Notes under the pieces: generated by a model | Seen by the model: only the letters and a program-made list of their open reading frames with translations | What the model was told of the DNA's origin: nothing | Database searches by the model: none | Made by a program: the position numbers and the translations under genes | From: Mycoemilia scoparia | Lineage: Eukaryota > Kickxellomycota > Kickxellomycetes > Kickxellales > Kickxellaceae | Assembly: GCA_027575805.1 (NCBI GenBank) | Contig: JANBPU010000002.1 | Location: 124,001-188,000 of the forward strand | Length of the DNA: 64,000 nt | Reading direction: 5' to 3' | Shown here: piece after piece, positions 11,481 through 24,018 of the stretch | Layout: the number at the start of each line of letters is the position of its first letter | Position numbering within the stretch: the first letter of the stretch is position 1

Positions 11481-12299
11481 ATGACTATTATCAGAAGCTT
11501 GCATTCAGGAGCAGCCACCAGAGCTCTGGCTTTTGGTGGCAAGTATAAGGCAGTTTGTTCCAGATCGAGAATCAACTTTTTCCCGCTGATGCGAGGCTTA
11601 TCAACAACAGCATCTATACAATCTAAAAGTGCGAGCAGCAGTAATATTATATATCAGTCGCCAATTGCGAGGCCGATGAGTCTTTTAAAGTTCATGTCTC
11701 TAGCAGGCTCAATAGGATCATGTCTATCGACCACGGCCTTTACACTGCTTCAAAACACCGCCATTCTCTCTGGAATCGATATAGACACAACAGCACTAAC
11801 AATTGCCAGTGTAGCAAGCGTAGCATCAACGACGGGAATAAGCCTAATGTTTCGGCCATTTGTTTGTCACATTGAGTGTAACGCGAAAGAGCTGGAAACC
11901 TCCATCAAACCTGGTGGAAATGCAGATCAGCTGCCGTTAAATGAGCAAGGAGTACCAAAGTTTAATGATATCGTCAAAGGATCAAGAAAAAGCGAGAGCA
12001 GTCACATTTTCCCGGTTCCAAGCCACATTGATACCGAGACAGAGATTGTATTTTACACCGTGGGGCTGAGTGGAATATCCTTCAAGTCAACTCGGGTAAA
12101 AATAAAGCATCTACGTCCAAGTATTTGTCGAATGGGAACCTGGGAGATAAGACCACAGGATATTGAAAAAGTCAATAAATTAAACAATAGAAAAATTGGC
12201 TATCCAGCATTCATTGTAGCCTGGAAAGTAGCGCCAAAGGATGGAACAGATCGAAAGGTGATGGCCAGAATAGACAGCCTGATCAAAAACCAAAAATGA
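11481..12299 (+). CDS. Probable mitochondrial inner-membrane protein, TMEM70/TMEM186-like
   Basis: Intronless, 272 residues. The first about 45 residues are rich in Arg, Ser and Ala with almost no acidic residues, as in a mitochondrial presequence. Two hydrophobic segments follow close together (around residues 70-95, LMKFMSLAGS-like, and 100-128, ending ISLMFRPFV). Then comes a soluble tail with conserved-looking aromatic and basic positions (YTVGLSGISFKSTRVK). A two-helix hairpin after a presequence, with a C-terminal domain of about 150 residues, is the layout of TMEM70-family factors that help assemble respiratory complexes. I rate the family assignment as moderate: it rests on architecture and general motif feel, not on a diagnostic residue. 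It could be another two-helix mitochondrial assembly protein. Confidence 0.55.
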   Translation: MTIIRSLHSGAATRALAFGGKYKAVCSRSRINFFPLMRGLSTTASIQSKSASSSNIIYQSPIARPMSLLKFMSLAGSIGSCLSTTAFTLLQNTAILSGIDIDTTALTIASVASVASTTGISLMFRPFVCHIECNAKELETSIKPGGNADQLPLNEQGVPKFNDIVKGSRKSESSHIFPVPSHIDTETEIVFYTVGLSGISFKSTRVKIKHLRPSICRMGTWEIRPQDIEKVNKLNNRKIGYPAFIVAWKVAPKDGTDRKVMARIDSLIKNQK

Positions 12300-12313
12300 T
12301 ATATTTTTTATAT

Positions 12314-12407
12314 GGGTGGTAATTTTTGAAGAGTACCTTTTGGAGGCCAATGACCATAGGGGCAATCACCTTTATTAACAGATGGTCACCTTTCAAAGTA
12401 GTCTCCT
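12314..12407 (-). mobile_element. MITE family 1, copy 5
   Basis: 94 bp, starts GGGTGGTAATTTTTGAAGAG, interior of subfamily A. Flanks ATAT at 12310-12313 and 12408-12411; the right terminus is slightly diverged. A family-3 sequence begins right after the ATAT. Confidence 0.7.
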
Positions 12408-12411
12408 ATAT

Positions 12412-12505
12412 AGTCCGATTTCATAAAATCTTGGATAAAACTGGGGTCCTCAGAAGCTGCATAGCAAATGGCCTATGATTAGGCCAAAGTCAAAGAAACC
12501 AAATA
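12412..12505. repeat. Family-3 dispersed repeat fragment
   Basis: Contains GATTTCATAAAATC and GGGGTCCTCAGAAGCTGCAT, related to sequences at 15344, 48581, 50848 and 62568. Boundaries uncertain. Confidence 0.4.
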
Positions 12506-12730
12506 TGCTCAGCATACATTTGACCACTAGTAAAATTTCACTATATTTTGAAAAATACAAACTTTTAGAACATTTTAAAATAAAAATAGTTGCAATAAAA
12601 TAGCCAGAAATTGGATGAATTGAATAATCAGTTAGAGGGCTATCAACTATGTCAAGAAAACATTATGCAGTTCCAAATGCACTAACTTTAAAAACATGTT
12701 ATTGCTATTGGGTTGCTTTTTTGAGAATTT

Positions 12731-12828
12731 GGATCATAGTTTTTGAAGGGTGACTTTTGGTGGCCAACGATTATAGGGTAAATCAGAGCCAAATGAGTGA
12801 CTCTATAGCCCTTCAAAAATAGCTACCC
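12731..12828 (-). mobile_element. MITE family 1, copy 6
   Basis: 98 bp from GGATCATAGTTTTTGAAGGG to AGCTACCC, perfect ATTT duplication at 12727-12730 and 12829-12832. Confidence 0.85.
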
Positions 12829-12880
12829 ATTTTATAACCTCATCATCGCTAAAATAGAAACCGTACCATTCCATGATATG

Positions 12881-12976
12881 TATGATAATTTATGAGGGGC
12901 AACTATTTTCAAATAAGCTGTGATTGTCCCTGCAATCGCTGGCCATCAAAAGATACCCCCTCAAAGATTATGATCT
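12881..12976 (+). mobile_element. MITE family 1, copy 7 (decayed)
   Basis: Interior GTGATTGTCCCTGCAATC and GGCCATCAAAAG and right end ATTATGATCT are recognisable, followed by ATAT. Left inverted repeat eroded, so the left boundary is approximate. Confidence 0.55.
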
Positions 12977-13188
12977 ATATGGTTTGAAGTTTCTAATGTT
13001 GTTTATATTTATGTTGTTTATTGTGCTAAACAAGCTTTGTCACTGTGTTTTCGATATAAAAGCGTTAAAAAAACATGGAAAATTCAAAAATCAAAGAAAT
13101 GCCATATTGCAGCTTTCTTATAGCCACGATGCGCGTGTTTGAGAAAGAGCTGGGATTGGCCTGGAATAGTTGGTTTTCAACATAAAGC

Positions 13189-14668
13189 CTACACAAAGAC
13201 TATGTTGCTGTTTCCACGCACAGTATTGACAGAGAGTCTGGCCTTAGTTTTGTCGAAGCTGTGTCCTTGGTAATGAAGGCCAGTCTTGACATGTTTGTAG
13301 TCCTTGTCGAAGTGCAGGTGGCCGTCTTGACCGTCATCCTTGATATCAACGTTTCCTCCAATAGAATGTGCCGAAAAGCGTCCTGTGAAGTTCTCGGAGA
13401 TGGTGGCTTCAACGTTACCCAAAACGCTGTCAAAGGTAATAGATTCCTGGTCGCCATGTTCAAGAACAATATCTGCTTCAATCTTGCCCTTAACAGAACG
13501 CAGGCTTACAGACTCACTGACCACCAACTTGGTATCAATATCCCCAATTACGCTGTCGATGACAACAGTGTTAGAAGTGATCTTGGGGAGCTTGAGCTTT
13601 CCCTTCACAGTACCAATGTGGAAATTACCAAAGTGGATATTCTTGGCAAGCTTTTCGTCAAGCTTGAATTTGCCAACAGCGAAGCCAGTGCTGAGATGGC
13701 TAAGCTCAGTTACGGACGAGGGAATGTAAAGAGTGACTTTAGCAGTGGCGCACTGATGTCCGAGGTGTACTTTGGGACCCTTCAAGAAGAAGTTGACCTG
13801 GCCTTCATCGACCTCTACTTTATGAAGCTTGATCTTAGAGGCAAGGTCTTCATCGGATGCCTTGGCATGAACCTCGAATCGGGCTTTCTTATCCTCAGAT
13901 GGGAGTACTTGGACATCTGCATAGATGGCGCCTTCAACGCCAACATGGATGTTGGTGCGAGAAAGGGGGTCAAAGTCATAGACAGGAAGGTCTTCCACAT
14001 CGATATCAGCCTGGCACTTGTCACTGTTAGAAAGGACGTTATGGACATTGAATAGGTTGATGTTGTCAAGTGAAAACCCATGGATGTTCTTGTTAAGTTT
14101 TCCCTGGGGAATCCACTGTTTGCCATACTCTTTCCACTTCATGCTCTTGTTAATCTATTAGTGTTTTATGTTATAATGTTAACATAGGCATATGCAGAAA
14201 CATCGCAAGTATCAGGCAAAGTGGCGTGTTGGTATCCCAGCGATGTATACTTACGACATGGGCGCAGTGGTGGCCAGCAAAGTGGTAGAATAGAGTCACC
14301 ATCAAGTAGGTGATGGCTCCGAACGCAAAGAAGCGCTTCCATTTCCTGCAGTTACCTATCAGTGGTAAGGATAATGTAGCAATAGGTAGATAGGTAGGTC
14401 AAGCATTAGCTTTTAACACCCAAAAGTTGCTTAAAGTAAAGCATAATATATATTTGTAGACTTACGTCGGTTTTGGCGGGGATACTGGTATCCGGTCTCA
14501 ACATCGCCATTAGGCTGCGGCGGAAGCGAGTCTTGCTCAATGATGGTATAGTCTACAGAGTGAACATATATATATACACGATACAAGTAAGTAAATATAG
14601 AGTCAATGTATACCAGGCAATGCTCTTTTAATTGAAATGTACATACGGTAGTTACTTTTTTCGGCCAT
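13189..14668 (-). CDS. Predicted type II single-pass membrane protein with DUF4097-like beta-repeat domain
   Basis: Four exons: 14668-14647 (22 nt), 14552-14466, 14355-14255, 14154-13189; 391 residues. Phases close at every junction, with donors GTATGT, GTAAGT and GTAAGT. The spliced N-terminus gives a hydrophilic cytoplasmic tail of about 40 residues, ending in an Arg/Lys cluster (RRNCRKWKR). One hydrophobic helix follows (about 45-62, FAFGAITYLMVTLFYHFAG). The rest is a region of about 310 residues with repeating short beta-like units (for example SNTVVIDSVIGDID and ESITFDSVLGNVEA), resembling the DUF4097 putative adhesin beta-solenoid. The positive-inside rule suggests the repeat domain faces the lumen or cell exterior. 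The function is unknown; surface or wall association is a guess. The exact repeat family should be treated as tentative. Confidence 0.75.
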
Positions 14669-15227
14669 TCAGAAATAGAAAAGTTACTAAAATCGAATGA
14701 AAGAAACAAAGAAGCTGTCAAGCTATCAAAGCCAGCGGCATGATATGGGCTGCCACTTTGGCATGCAGGCTTGCCAAGAGAAAGCGTTTCTGACCAAAGA
14801 TGTGCTGGCACATGACTTGGTGACGTTGCTACTAAAAGGCTGACAAGTCCTAAACTATTGTTTTCACAACTGAGTATCCAAACAATTCGAAATATAAACA
14901 CAGTACCCATGGTGACGTTGGTATTTGCGATACTTTGTTTGCAAGGAAACCTGACCCTAGATGTGACAGTAATTACGCACTTCACTCTGATTTTATCAAG
15001 TGGATACTGTTTGAAAAGATGCTTTGATGGGTTTGCAAAGTGGCTTTAAGGGGATTCATTCCAAAGCCAAGTGCCCACTTTGGTTTGGTACTACGTTGAA
15101 CAAGAATAGTTATCAAAGGTGTATTATAGTGAAAAATCCAACCTTGTTGATGTGGTCAAGATGATGTTTTTAGCCTACCATCAACAAAATTTGGTCTATT
15201 GAGGTGCAATACTTGATACTTATATTT

Positions 15228-15339
15228 GGGTAATAATTTTTGAAGGGTGAAAGTTCACTAGTAAAACTGGACACCCATTTGGCTGTGATTCCCCTATAAT
15301 CACTGGTCCCCAAAATTCACCCTTCAAAAATTATGATCC
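15228..15339 (+). mobile_element. MITE family 1, copy 8
   Basis: 112 bp, GGGTAATAATTTTTGAAGGG left end and TTATGATCC right end, perfect ATTT duplication at 15224-15227 and 15340-15343. Confidence 0.88.
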
Positions 15340-15343
15340 ATTT

Positions 15344-15405
15344 GGTCGATTTCGCTACTGGTCAGCCACACAATGGCTGTGGGTGGGTCCCAGCAAAATA
15401 TACTA
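15344..15405. repeat. Family-3 dispersed repeat fragment
   Basis: GGTCGATTTCGCTACTGGTC begins directly after the ATTT of copy 8. Similar to 50848 and 62568; right boundary not defined. Confidence 0.35.
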
Positions 15406-15698
15406 TAAATTTGATAAATAGTCCCTAAAGTATGCAAAAATCCTGATGTATGTGTTAAGATCCTTTGTCGCAAGATGATCTGAAACTGACTTTTCTCTTG
15501 AATGTGTGTATTGTTAATGTTTGATTCTTACTAACTATTGACCATTATTTCTTCAATTTGTACTAAAATTTTCAATAATGATTTTTGGCGGTCTTTTATG
15601 CCTAATAGCTTTTGAAATAAAGCCATTTAAATAATATAATTTATAGTAATGGAAATAAAAGTATATGAAAATAGGAATATTATTCCTGTAGGTTGTGA

Positions 15699-18787
<3,089 letters not shown>

Positions 18788-19270
18788 GTTTATACGGCGT
18801 TATAGATGTGTTTGTTTAGGAATATACAACTCGCAGCAAGGAGTCTTAATATAAATATATATATAAATATATATATATGCAAACAAGCAAAGAGGCAAAG
18901 ATCGAATGATAAAAAGCTTGCCAGGTTTTGGAAATAGATACAAGCATCATGACGAATCACTGTCAACCCTTAAAAATCAAAGTGATGATAATCAACTTTG
19001 ATCCCATTTATCTGAGTGGGACCAACTTTGCCAAAAGGGTATCGTTATCTCTAACAGATACTAGAAGTTTTTCAATTAACCTTAACCAAAGGGTCGGTAT
19101 CTATGAACATGGTGTGATTAAGGGATTTTAGAGCCACACCTTTATTATTGAGATCACACAAAGATATAAAGGGTCTAGCCAAAAATGAAAAAGTCCTCCT
19201 AACAAGCAGTAAAATAGTTATAAAAAGTACCAATGCAGCCAATCAGCTTTCCAGCTTCAAAAAGAGAATT
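18788..19270. other. ADE5,7 upstream region
   Basis: About 480 bp between ADE5,7 and the tRNA, with a TA-rich tract at about 18843-18880. No Gcn4-like or other site can be claimed with confidence. Confidence 0.4.
19259..19263 (-). terminator. Pol III terminator of tRNA-Glu
   Basis: Run of five T on the minus strand, 7 nt past the tRNA 3' end, the usual signal for RNA polymerase III release. Confidence 0.6.
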
Positions 19271-19341
19271 TCCGTTACCGGGAATTGAACCCGGGCCGCC
19301 TGGGTGAGAGCCAGGAATCCTAACCACTGGACTATAACGGA
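19271..19341 (-). tRNA. tRNA-Glu (anticodon CTC)
   Basis: 71 nt. Acceptor stem TCCGTTA pairs with TAACGGA; D arm GTCC/GGAT; anticodon stem CCTGG/CCAGG around loop CTCTCAC, giving anticodon CTC (reads GAG); T arm CCGGG-TTCAATT-CCCGG. No intron; CCA is not encoded. The gene stays intact although a LINE inserted exactly at its 5' boundary: the first 15 nt of the gene (19327-19341) are the duplicated target. Confidence 0.95.
19327..19341 (+). repeat. LINE target-site duplication, tRNA copy
   Basis: CTGGACTATAACGGA, identical at 20327-20341 and present with one C-to-T change at 20483-20497. This copy is the 5' end of the tRNA-Glu gene. Confidence 0.9.
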
Positions 19342-20163
19342 GACTTTCTCTTGTCTTTGTACTTACAGTGCTCCCCCTTAGGTTCATTCAAAAAAGATGT
19401 TCCTATGAGGCTTGAGCTCCCAGGCCCCGACTCAGGAGTTTCGATCTCGCTGGACTTTGAGCAATGGACTTTGATGAGTGTAGTTCGCAAATTCCTTACC
19501 CGACCGACCAAGCTGCCTACAACCCCTAGATTCCCAAGGAATATTCCCTTTCTGAGGGTTGATATGGCTGATGGGAAGAGCCTCTGGTCAAAAATTGCCA
19601 AGCTCCACACTGTCCCCCAAGCCAAGGCCACCGTCTACCGCATGTTGTATGGCCGTGTCTCATTTCGCTATGATAATACTCTCTTCTGTTCTTGTGGTGA
19701 AGAGGAGACAGCAGACCATATCCTTGGTAGCTGCTCGATCACTGACCCTATTCGCCGGATCTTCATCCACTCATGGTCTTCGGCAGTACTGGGCCTGTCT
19801 TCAAGATTAAATAAGACACAGCCTAGCCATCTCCTACCAAATAACCTCAACCCAATACCACCTTCCTTTTGGAGGCTGGCCCCATTTACATCTTGGGCAG
19901 CTCTCCCACCAGACAAATCCCCTGAGTCCAGGCCACTTCATATGGCCTGGCAGCTCTCTACCACAGTCCTAATCCATCTTCTTTGGATCAGCCGTAATGA
20001 GGGTGCCTATGGTGAGGGCTACTGGGACAAAGAACACCTGGTTAGTGCCTACCAAGGCTACCTTTCCAAATACTTACCAACCATTCCTTTGATCGATAGT
20101 GTTTCCGACATAATTCGTCCAGCTACTACCCAGCTCTGCTTCCCGGTGTCCGTTCCTGGTTAG
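19342..20163 (+). pseudogene. LINE ORF2 C-terminal fragment with CCHC-type RT zinc-binding motif
   Basis: 273 codons without the reverse transcriptase core. The segment LHTVPQAKATVYRMLYGR followed by CSCGEEETADHILGSC (a C-x-C...H...C knuckle) is the zf-RVT-like domain found near the C-terminus of many LINE ORF2 proteins. Upstream endonuclease and RT domains are missing, so this copy cannot move by itself. The remaining frame has no stop until its natural end. Confidence 0.8.
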
Positions 20164-20326
20164 TCCTGCTCTTAGTCCACAGCCGTCTCCTGATGAGGTC
20201 TCCTGGCCTGGGTATACTGCAATAGTCATATACCAGCTGTTTCTTGATAGCTTAGCTAGTTTTCTAGTGTCTTTTGAGGTTTTTTAATCTTTTAAAGTTT
20301 CTATTAAGTATAAAACAATTATATAT
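19342..20326 (+). mobile_element. 5'-truncated non-LTR retrotransposon (LINE) inserted at tRNA-Glu
   Basis: 985 bp between two identical 15-bp duplications. It is open in one frame from its first base to the stop at 20161-20163, so the 5' end is a reverse-transcription truncation rather than a start. A 3' UTR of about 160 bp ends in an AT-rich tail (TAAAACAATTATATAT). The coding strand runs away from the tRNA. The intact frame up to the stop and the identical duplications suggest a fairly recent insertion. Confidence 0.85.
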
Positions 20327-20341
20327 CTGGACTATAACGGA
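20327..20341 (+). repeat. LINE target-site duplication, middle copy
   Basis: CTGGACTATAACGGA, identical to the tRNA 5' end. It separates the longer LINE copy from the short older one. Confidence 0.88.
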
Positions 20342-20482
20342 TTTCTTGGTTAGCCCCCCCTGGCTTTGGTATAGACTGATAGTCATTTACCAGCTGTTTC
20401 TTGATAGCTTAGCTAGTTTTGTAGTGTCTTTTGAGGTCTTTAACCTACTTTAGTTACTATTAAGAATAAAACAATTATATAT
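20342..20482 (+). mobile_element. Short 3'-end-only LINE copy
   Basis: 141 bp matching only the 3' UTR of the neighbouring copy (shared CCAGCTGTTTCTTGATAGCT, TAGTGTCTTTTGAGG and TAAAACAATTATATAT), heavily 5'-truncated. Its downstream duplication carries one substitution, so it is probably the earlier insertion. Confidence 0.82.
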
Positions 20483-20497
20483 CTGGACTATAATGGA
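20483..20497 (+). repeat. LINE target-site duplication, outer copy
   Basis: CTGGACTATAATGGA, one change from the tRNA sequence. What follows (20498 onward) is probably the original 5' flank of the tRNA gene. Confidence 0.8.
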
Positions 20498-20694
20498 TAA
20501 GTTAATCCGATAGGCGTCTTTTAAATGTCTACATAGGTAAATTATTGATGGCGATATCTTTTATTTTAACATGTTAACCCATAAAATTAACATTTATCAA
20601 TAAATGATATTTTTAAGACACAACACCAAAGTTTGAATAAAATATCTTTAGAATTTGAAATTTATTGTTATAAAATTATATATGCTTTGACTAC

Positions 20695-22304
20695 ATGGCT
20701 AGTGGATCAATCAAATCTCTTCCAAAACTCCCATCGATTCGTGATCTCATCAAGATATACGGCATTTCAGCACAGTCTCGATTCAGTCAAAATTTTATCC
20801 TTGACAGAAATATAACTGGTATGCATGTAAAGCGATTATTTAAAATAGCTAGTTAGTTTTATACTCAAATATAACTCATACCAGCTCTTTTTTTGATCGG
20901 ATAGATACCATTGTAAAGAATGCAAAGATAGATTTCGATCACTCCCTAGTGATCGAGGTTGGACCAGGTCAGCACTAAAGACTTAAGCGCAAATCAAACT
21001 TGAACTTTTAGAGTACTCACCAACCCTGGCATAAACTTTAAACTTGCCATAGGACCAGGACTACTTACAAGAGCAATCTTGAATGCAGGAGCTAAAAACC
21101 TTGTCGCTGTTGAAAAAGATAAAAGATTCATCCCTACATTGGAGGTAAGACATCATTGATACACTCATTTCAGCATGTTATTATACATATTACATTAAAT
21201 TATGATGCATCTATTTGCTTTAGCAATTGCAAGCGGCCTCAGAAAATAGATTCAAGGTAATACTGGAGTTTGTTTTTATAACAATTGGTGTTTATACTTA
21301 CATTTTCGAATTCACGATATCATTATTTTTTATTAGGCTATTCTTGGTGATATACTTTATGTTGATCATAAACAGCTCATGGATATTGCACAAAATAATC
21401 CAGCAAATAAACAAGGTACTTTAATCTACGAAGCGGCATGGCGTTATTTAACTGCAATGATCTAACACTACTCTATGTAAATTTGATATAGAAATCGAAA
21501 AGGTTCACATAATCGGAAACTTGCCATTCAATATTGCTACATCCTTGCTTATACAGTGGCTCTACCAGATGGAGAAACGTGAAGGATTATTTGCACTTCC
21601 TGAACCATCAATGACTTTGATGTTCCAGAAAGAAGTTGGGCTGGTATGTATGCATAAAATATTACCTATAATCTCAGTAATATTATATGTGGTAGGTGTG
21701 TAGGATTATTCATTAAACTATTCTTTATACTACATCACAGAGAATATCAGCACCACCTTCAGCCAAAGAGCGTGGTAGACTATCAGTCATGACCCAATCT
21801 TTATGCGAAGCAAAGACTATATACACAGTTCGGTCTTCATCTTTTGTTCCAAAGCCCAAAGTTGATGCTGCTGTTATCCAATTTAAACTCTTAAAGGAAC
21901 CAATACTAAAATGTAAGTACTTTATTATATTGTAAAAATCAAATTGCTATTTCCAAACCCATGTACCAAACCATTCTAAACATTCCACTTGTAGCCTCGA
22001 TAAAGACACTAGAAAAAGTAACCAGATCGCTTTTTGGGAAAAGACGAAAAATGATAGGAAATACTATAAGGTAAGAATTCAATGATATATAATGCCATTC
22101 TGTTACATTGCCAGATAAACTATTGCTAATGTAATAAATTTCATACTTCCGCTTTTGTTGCTAAATAGAATTTGGGATCCAAACATGCTGGATACTCTTG
22201 AATCCCACGGGATAGATCCACAAGAACGAGCTCAAAGATTAACTACACAGCAATTTTGCCAAATAGCTAAAATAGTTGAGGACAAAAATATTGAAATTTT
22301 ATAA
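20695..22304 (+). CDS. Mitochondrial rRNA adenine dimethyltransferase (TFB1M/KsgA/Dim1 family)
   Basis: Dimethylates two adjacent adenines in the terminal helix of the small-subunit rRNA, using S-adenosylmethionine. Nine exons: 20695-20818, 20905-20967, 21053-21144, 21224-21256, 21337-21415, 21492-21643, 21741-21912, 21995-22070, 22169-22304; 308 residues, all phases closing. Visible motifs are QNFILD near the N-terminus, SAM motif I (VIEVGPGPGLLT, about 57-68) and the catalytic NLPF (about 140-143). The family-typical VRSSSFVPKPKVDAAVIQF comes before a helical C-terminal domain. The length and the NLPF form fit the mitochondrial TFB1M branch better than nuclear Dim1, which carries longer insertions. 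Mitochondrial location is inferred; the N-terminus is short and not a strong presequence. It could also act as the mitochondrial transcription factor B. Confidence 0.88.
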
Positions 22305-22827
22305 TCCTGTGTATTTACAAAAAGATTTAGAAGCTGTCTTTTAATATTGTGGACAAAGGATTACCAAATTCAAAAACATTATAAGCTGTAACGTCACAAC
22401 TTTGGAAATAAAATTCATCTAAAGTAAGCCATCTATGATGACGACTAACTCTGTTTGGCAATAAGCACACATCATCGTGAAAAACAAAATGCTACAAAGA
22501 TGATATAAAAACTTATCGATTCAATTCTAAAAAAAATTGATATCGTTCTTCATAACAAACCAATTATTCCATACCGATGGTGGTTTTGTGATTTATAGGT
22601 AGCTTAACAAAATAAAAATGGCAGTATAGCTGTGGATAGAACCAAGGAAATGAACACAAATGGATCCTATAAACATTTTATATTATTCATTGGGGACGAT
22701 GCACTGGCTTCCTTTTGCACCTATGTTTTATTATGGCTATTATACAAAGCCTTTGTCCACAGTTTATTGATAAAACATACCAATGGTCAAAAGTTCAATA
22801 CCAGCATCTGGTATTAACCCACTACAT
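22305..22827. other. Convergent spacer
   Basis: About 520 bp between two converging genes; AT-rich, no gene, repeat or RNA recognised. Confidence 0.4.
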
Positions 22828-23771
22828 TTAATCCAGATCAGGGTTAAGTACAAGATCCAAAATGTCTTCATCGTCCAAGTCACCAAACTGAAATCCATCT
22901 TGCTGATGAATAAAAGTGTCGTCAAGCTCTTCCTCTATAAAACAAGCAGACATAAGTCAATATAACTATTGTTTTACAGTAGATATTAATAAACAATTCT
23001 TGATACACCATGACTTGCCTTTACCATGGGTTTTATCAGTATCCTTTGATAATATTGCAGGCAGGTGGTTCAGGAGACTGGCGTGCATTGCAACTTCTAA
23101 AGGATACGGAAGCTCATATCCTCCTACGGACTGTTGTGTAGTGCTAAAGTTCGGTGGCGCAGATGTAAATGCGCTGAGTTTATTTGCGTAATGCAAGATG
23201 TCTTTATATTCAAGTTTATCTATAGGGATCAACGATTTGAATATAAAATCGACTGCCAGAAATAATAACAAAGGCATATTATTGTTATGCGTTAACAAAC
23301 CTACTCTGTTTTGCTTTATTTGTCGCTTCGACTTGCTCACTTGCTTCGGACAAAGAATGCTCAAGACTGTCTTTTGTTTCAAAAAGCTGGGTTGCTAGTC
23401 TCTTTTTTAGTGAATCACACTCCAATATCTCTTCTTGAATCACTCTTATTCGTGCTTGCCGTTCATGGTGCGCCTTGACTAAGGTAACACGAATTACTGG
23501 AATTAGGAACGGTGCTATGCGATCCACACCAATATAATATATATATATATATGTTTGCTTGTGTAGGCTTACTTTTGTAATATAGCTCTTGGAGTTGCTT
23601 ATCAAGCTGAATAATATTGGAAGTCAACGTCTGTCTCTGTTCGCTTGCCTTTAATAAGTCATGTTGATTGTTTGTGGAGACAAAGGATTCTAATAAAGAC
23701 CTTATGGCGGAGTTATATTCTCTGAGCGTATTTCTTAGCAGGTCATGTATTGAAACACCTGATTGTGTCAT
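22828..23771 (-). CDS. MED4: Mediator complex subunit 4
   Basis: Middle-module subunit of Mediator, bridging activators and RNA polymerase II. Four exons: 23771-23573, 23478-23305, 23252-23025, 22934-22828; 235 residues. The N-terminal half is coiled coil (LLKASEQRQTLTSNIIQLDK and later RIRVIQEEILECDSLKKR). Then comes the MED4 hallmark YANKLSAFTSAPP followed by ELPYPLEVAMHASLL, equivalent to the SxFTSAPP...YPTxxxMR region of other MED4 proteins. The tail is short and acidic (GDLDDEDILDLVLNPDLD), typical of Mediator subunits. Donors are GTAAGC, GTAGGT and GTAAAG; reading phase 1 is kept at all three junctions, which supports the model. Length is near that of animal MED4 (about 270). Confidence 0.88.
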
Positions 23772-24018
23772 TTTGATTATTGCCTTAGCTTCACGGGCAT
23801 TTCATACTAAGGGCTTGATAAACATTCTGAAATTTACTGACGGTTATGGGCTTTCTAGGATTTTATTCCGTCAAAAATTGAAAAAACGATTCCATGGGAG
23901 TAATAAAATGCTTAATCATCAAAATTGAAAAAATGATTCCAAGAGCTTTTGAAATAAATACAACATATATATGGTAGGACTGGGGATAAAGAAACCCGTA
24001 ATTTAAAATAGCAGAGAA

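Larger units (their letters stand above)
12300..13188. other. Convergent spacer carrying three family-1 MITEs
   Basis: Between two genes that converge. Contains MITE copies 5, 6 and 7 and a family-3 repeat fragment. No gene recognised. Confidence 0.55.
14669..15698. other. Intergenic region with one MITE
   Basis: About 1 kb between two minus-strand genes. Holds MITE copy 8 and an abutting family-3 fragment. It would include the promoter of the DUF4097-like gene; no TATA box stood out. Confidence 0.5.

Noticed and set aside
13261..14055. Long plus-strand open frame of 264 codons
   Set aside because: It is the antisense shadow of the DUF4097-like exon, with no start context or family match.
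20327..20341. A partial second tRNA-Glu gene
   Set aside because: Only the first 15 nt of the tRNA are present; it is a LINE target-site duplication, not a tRNA.
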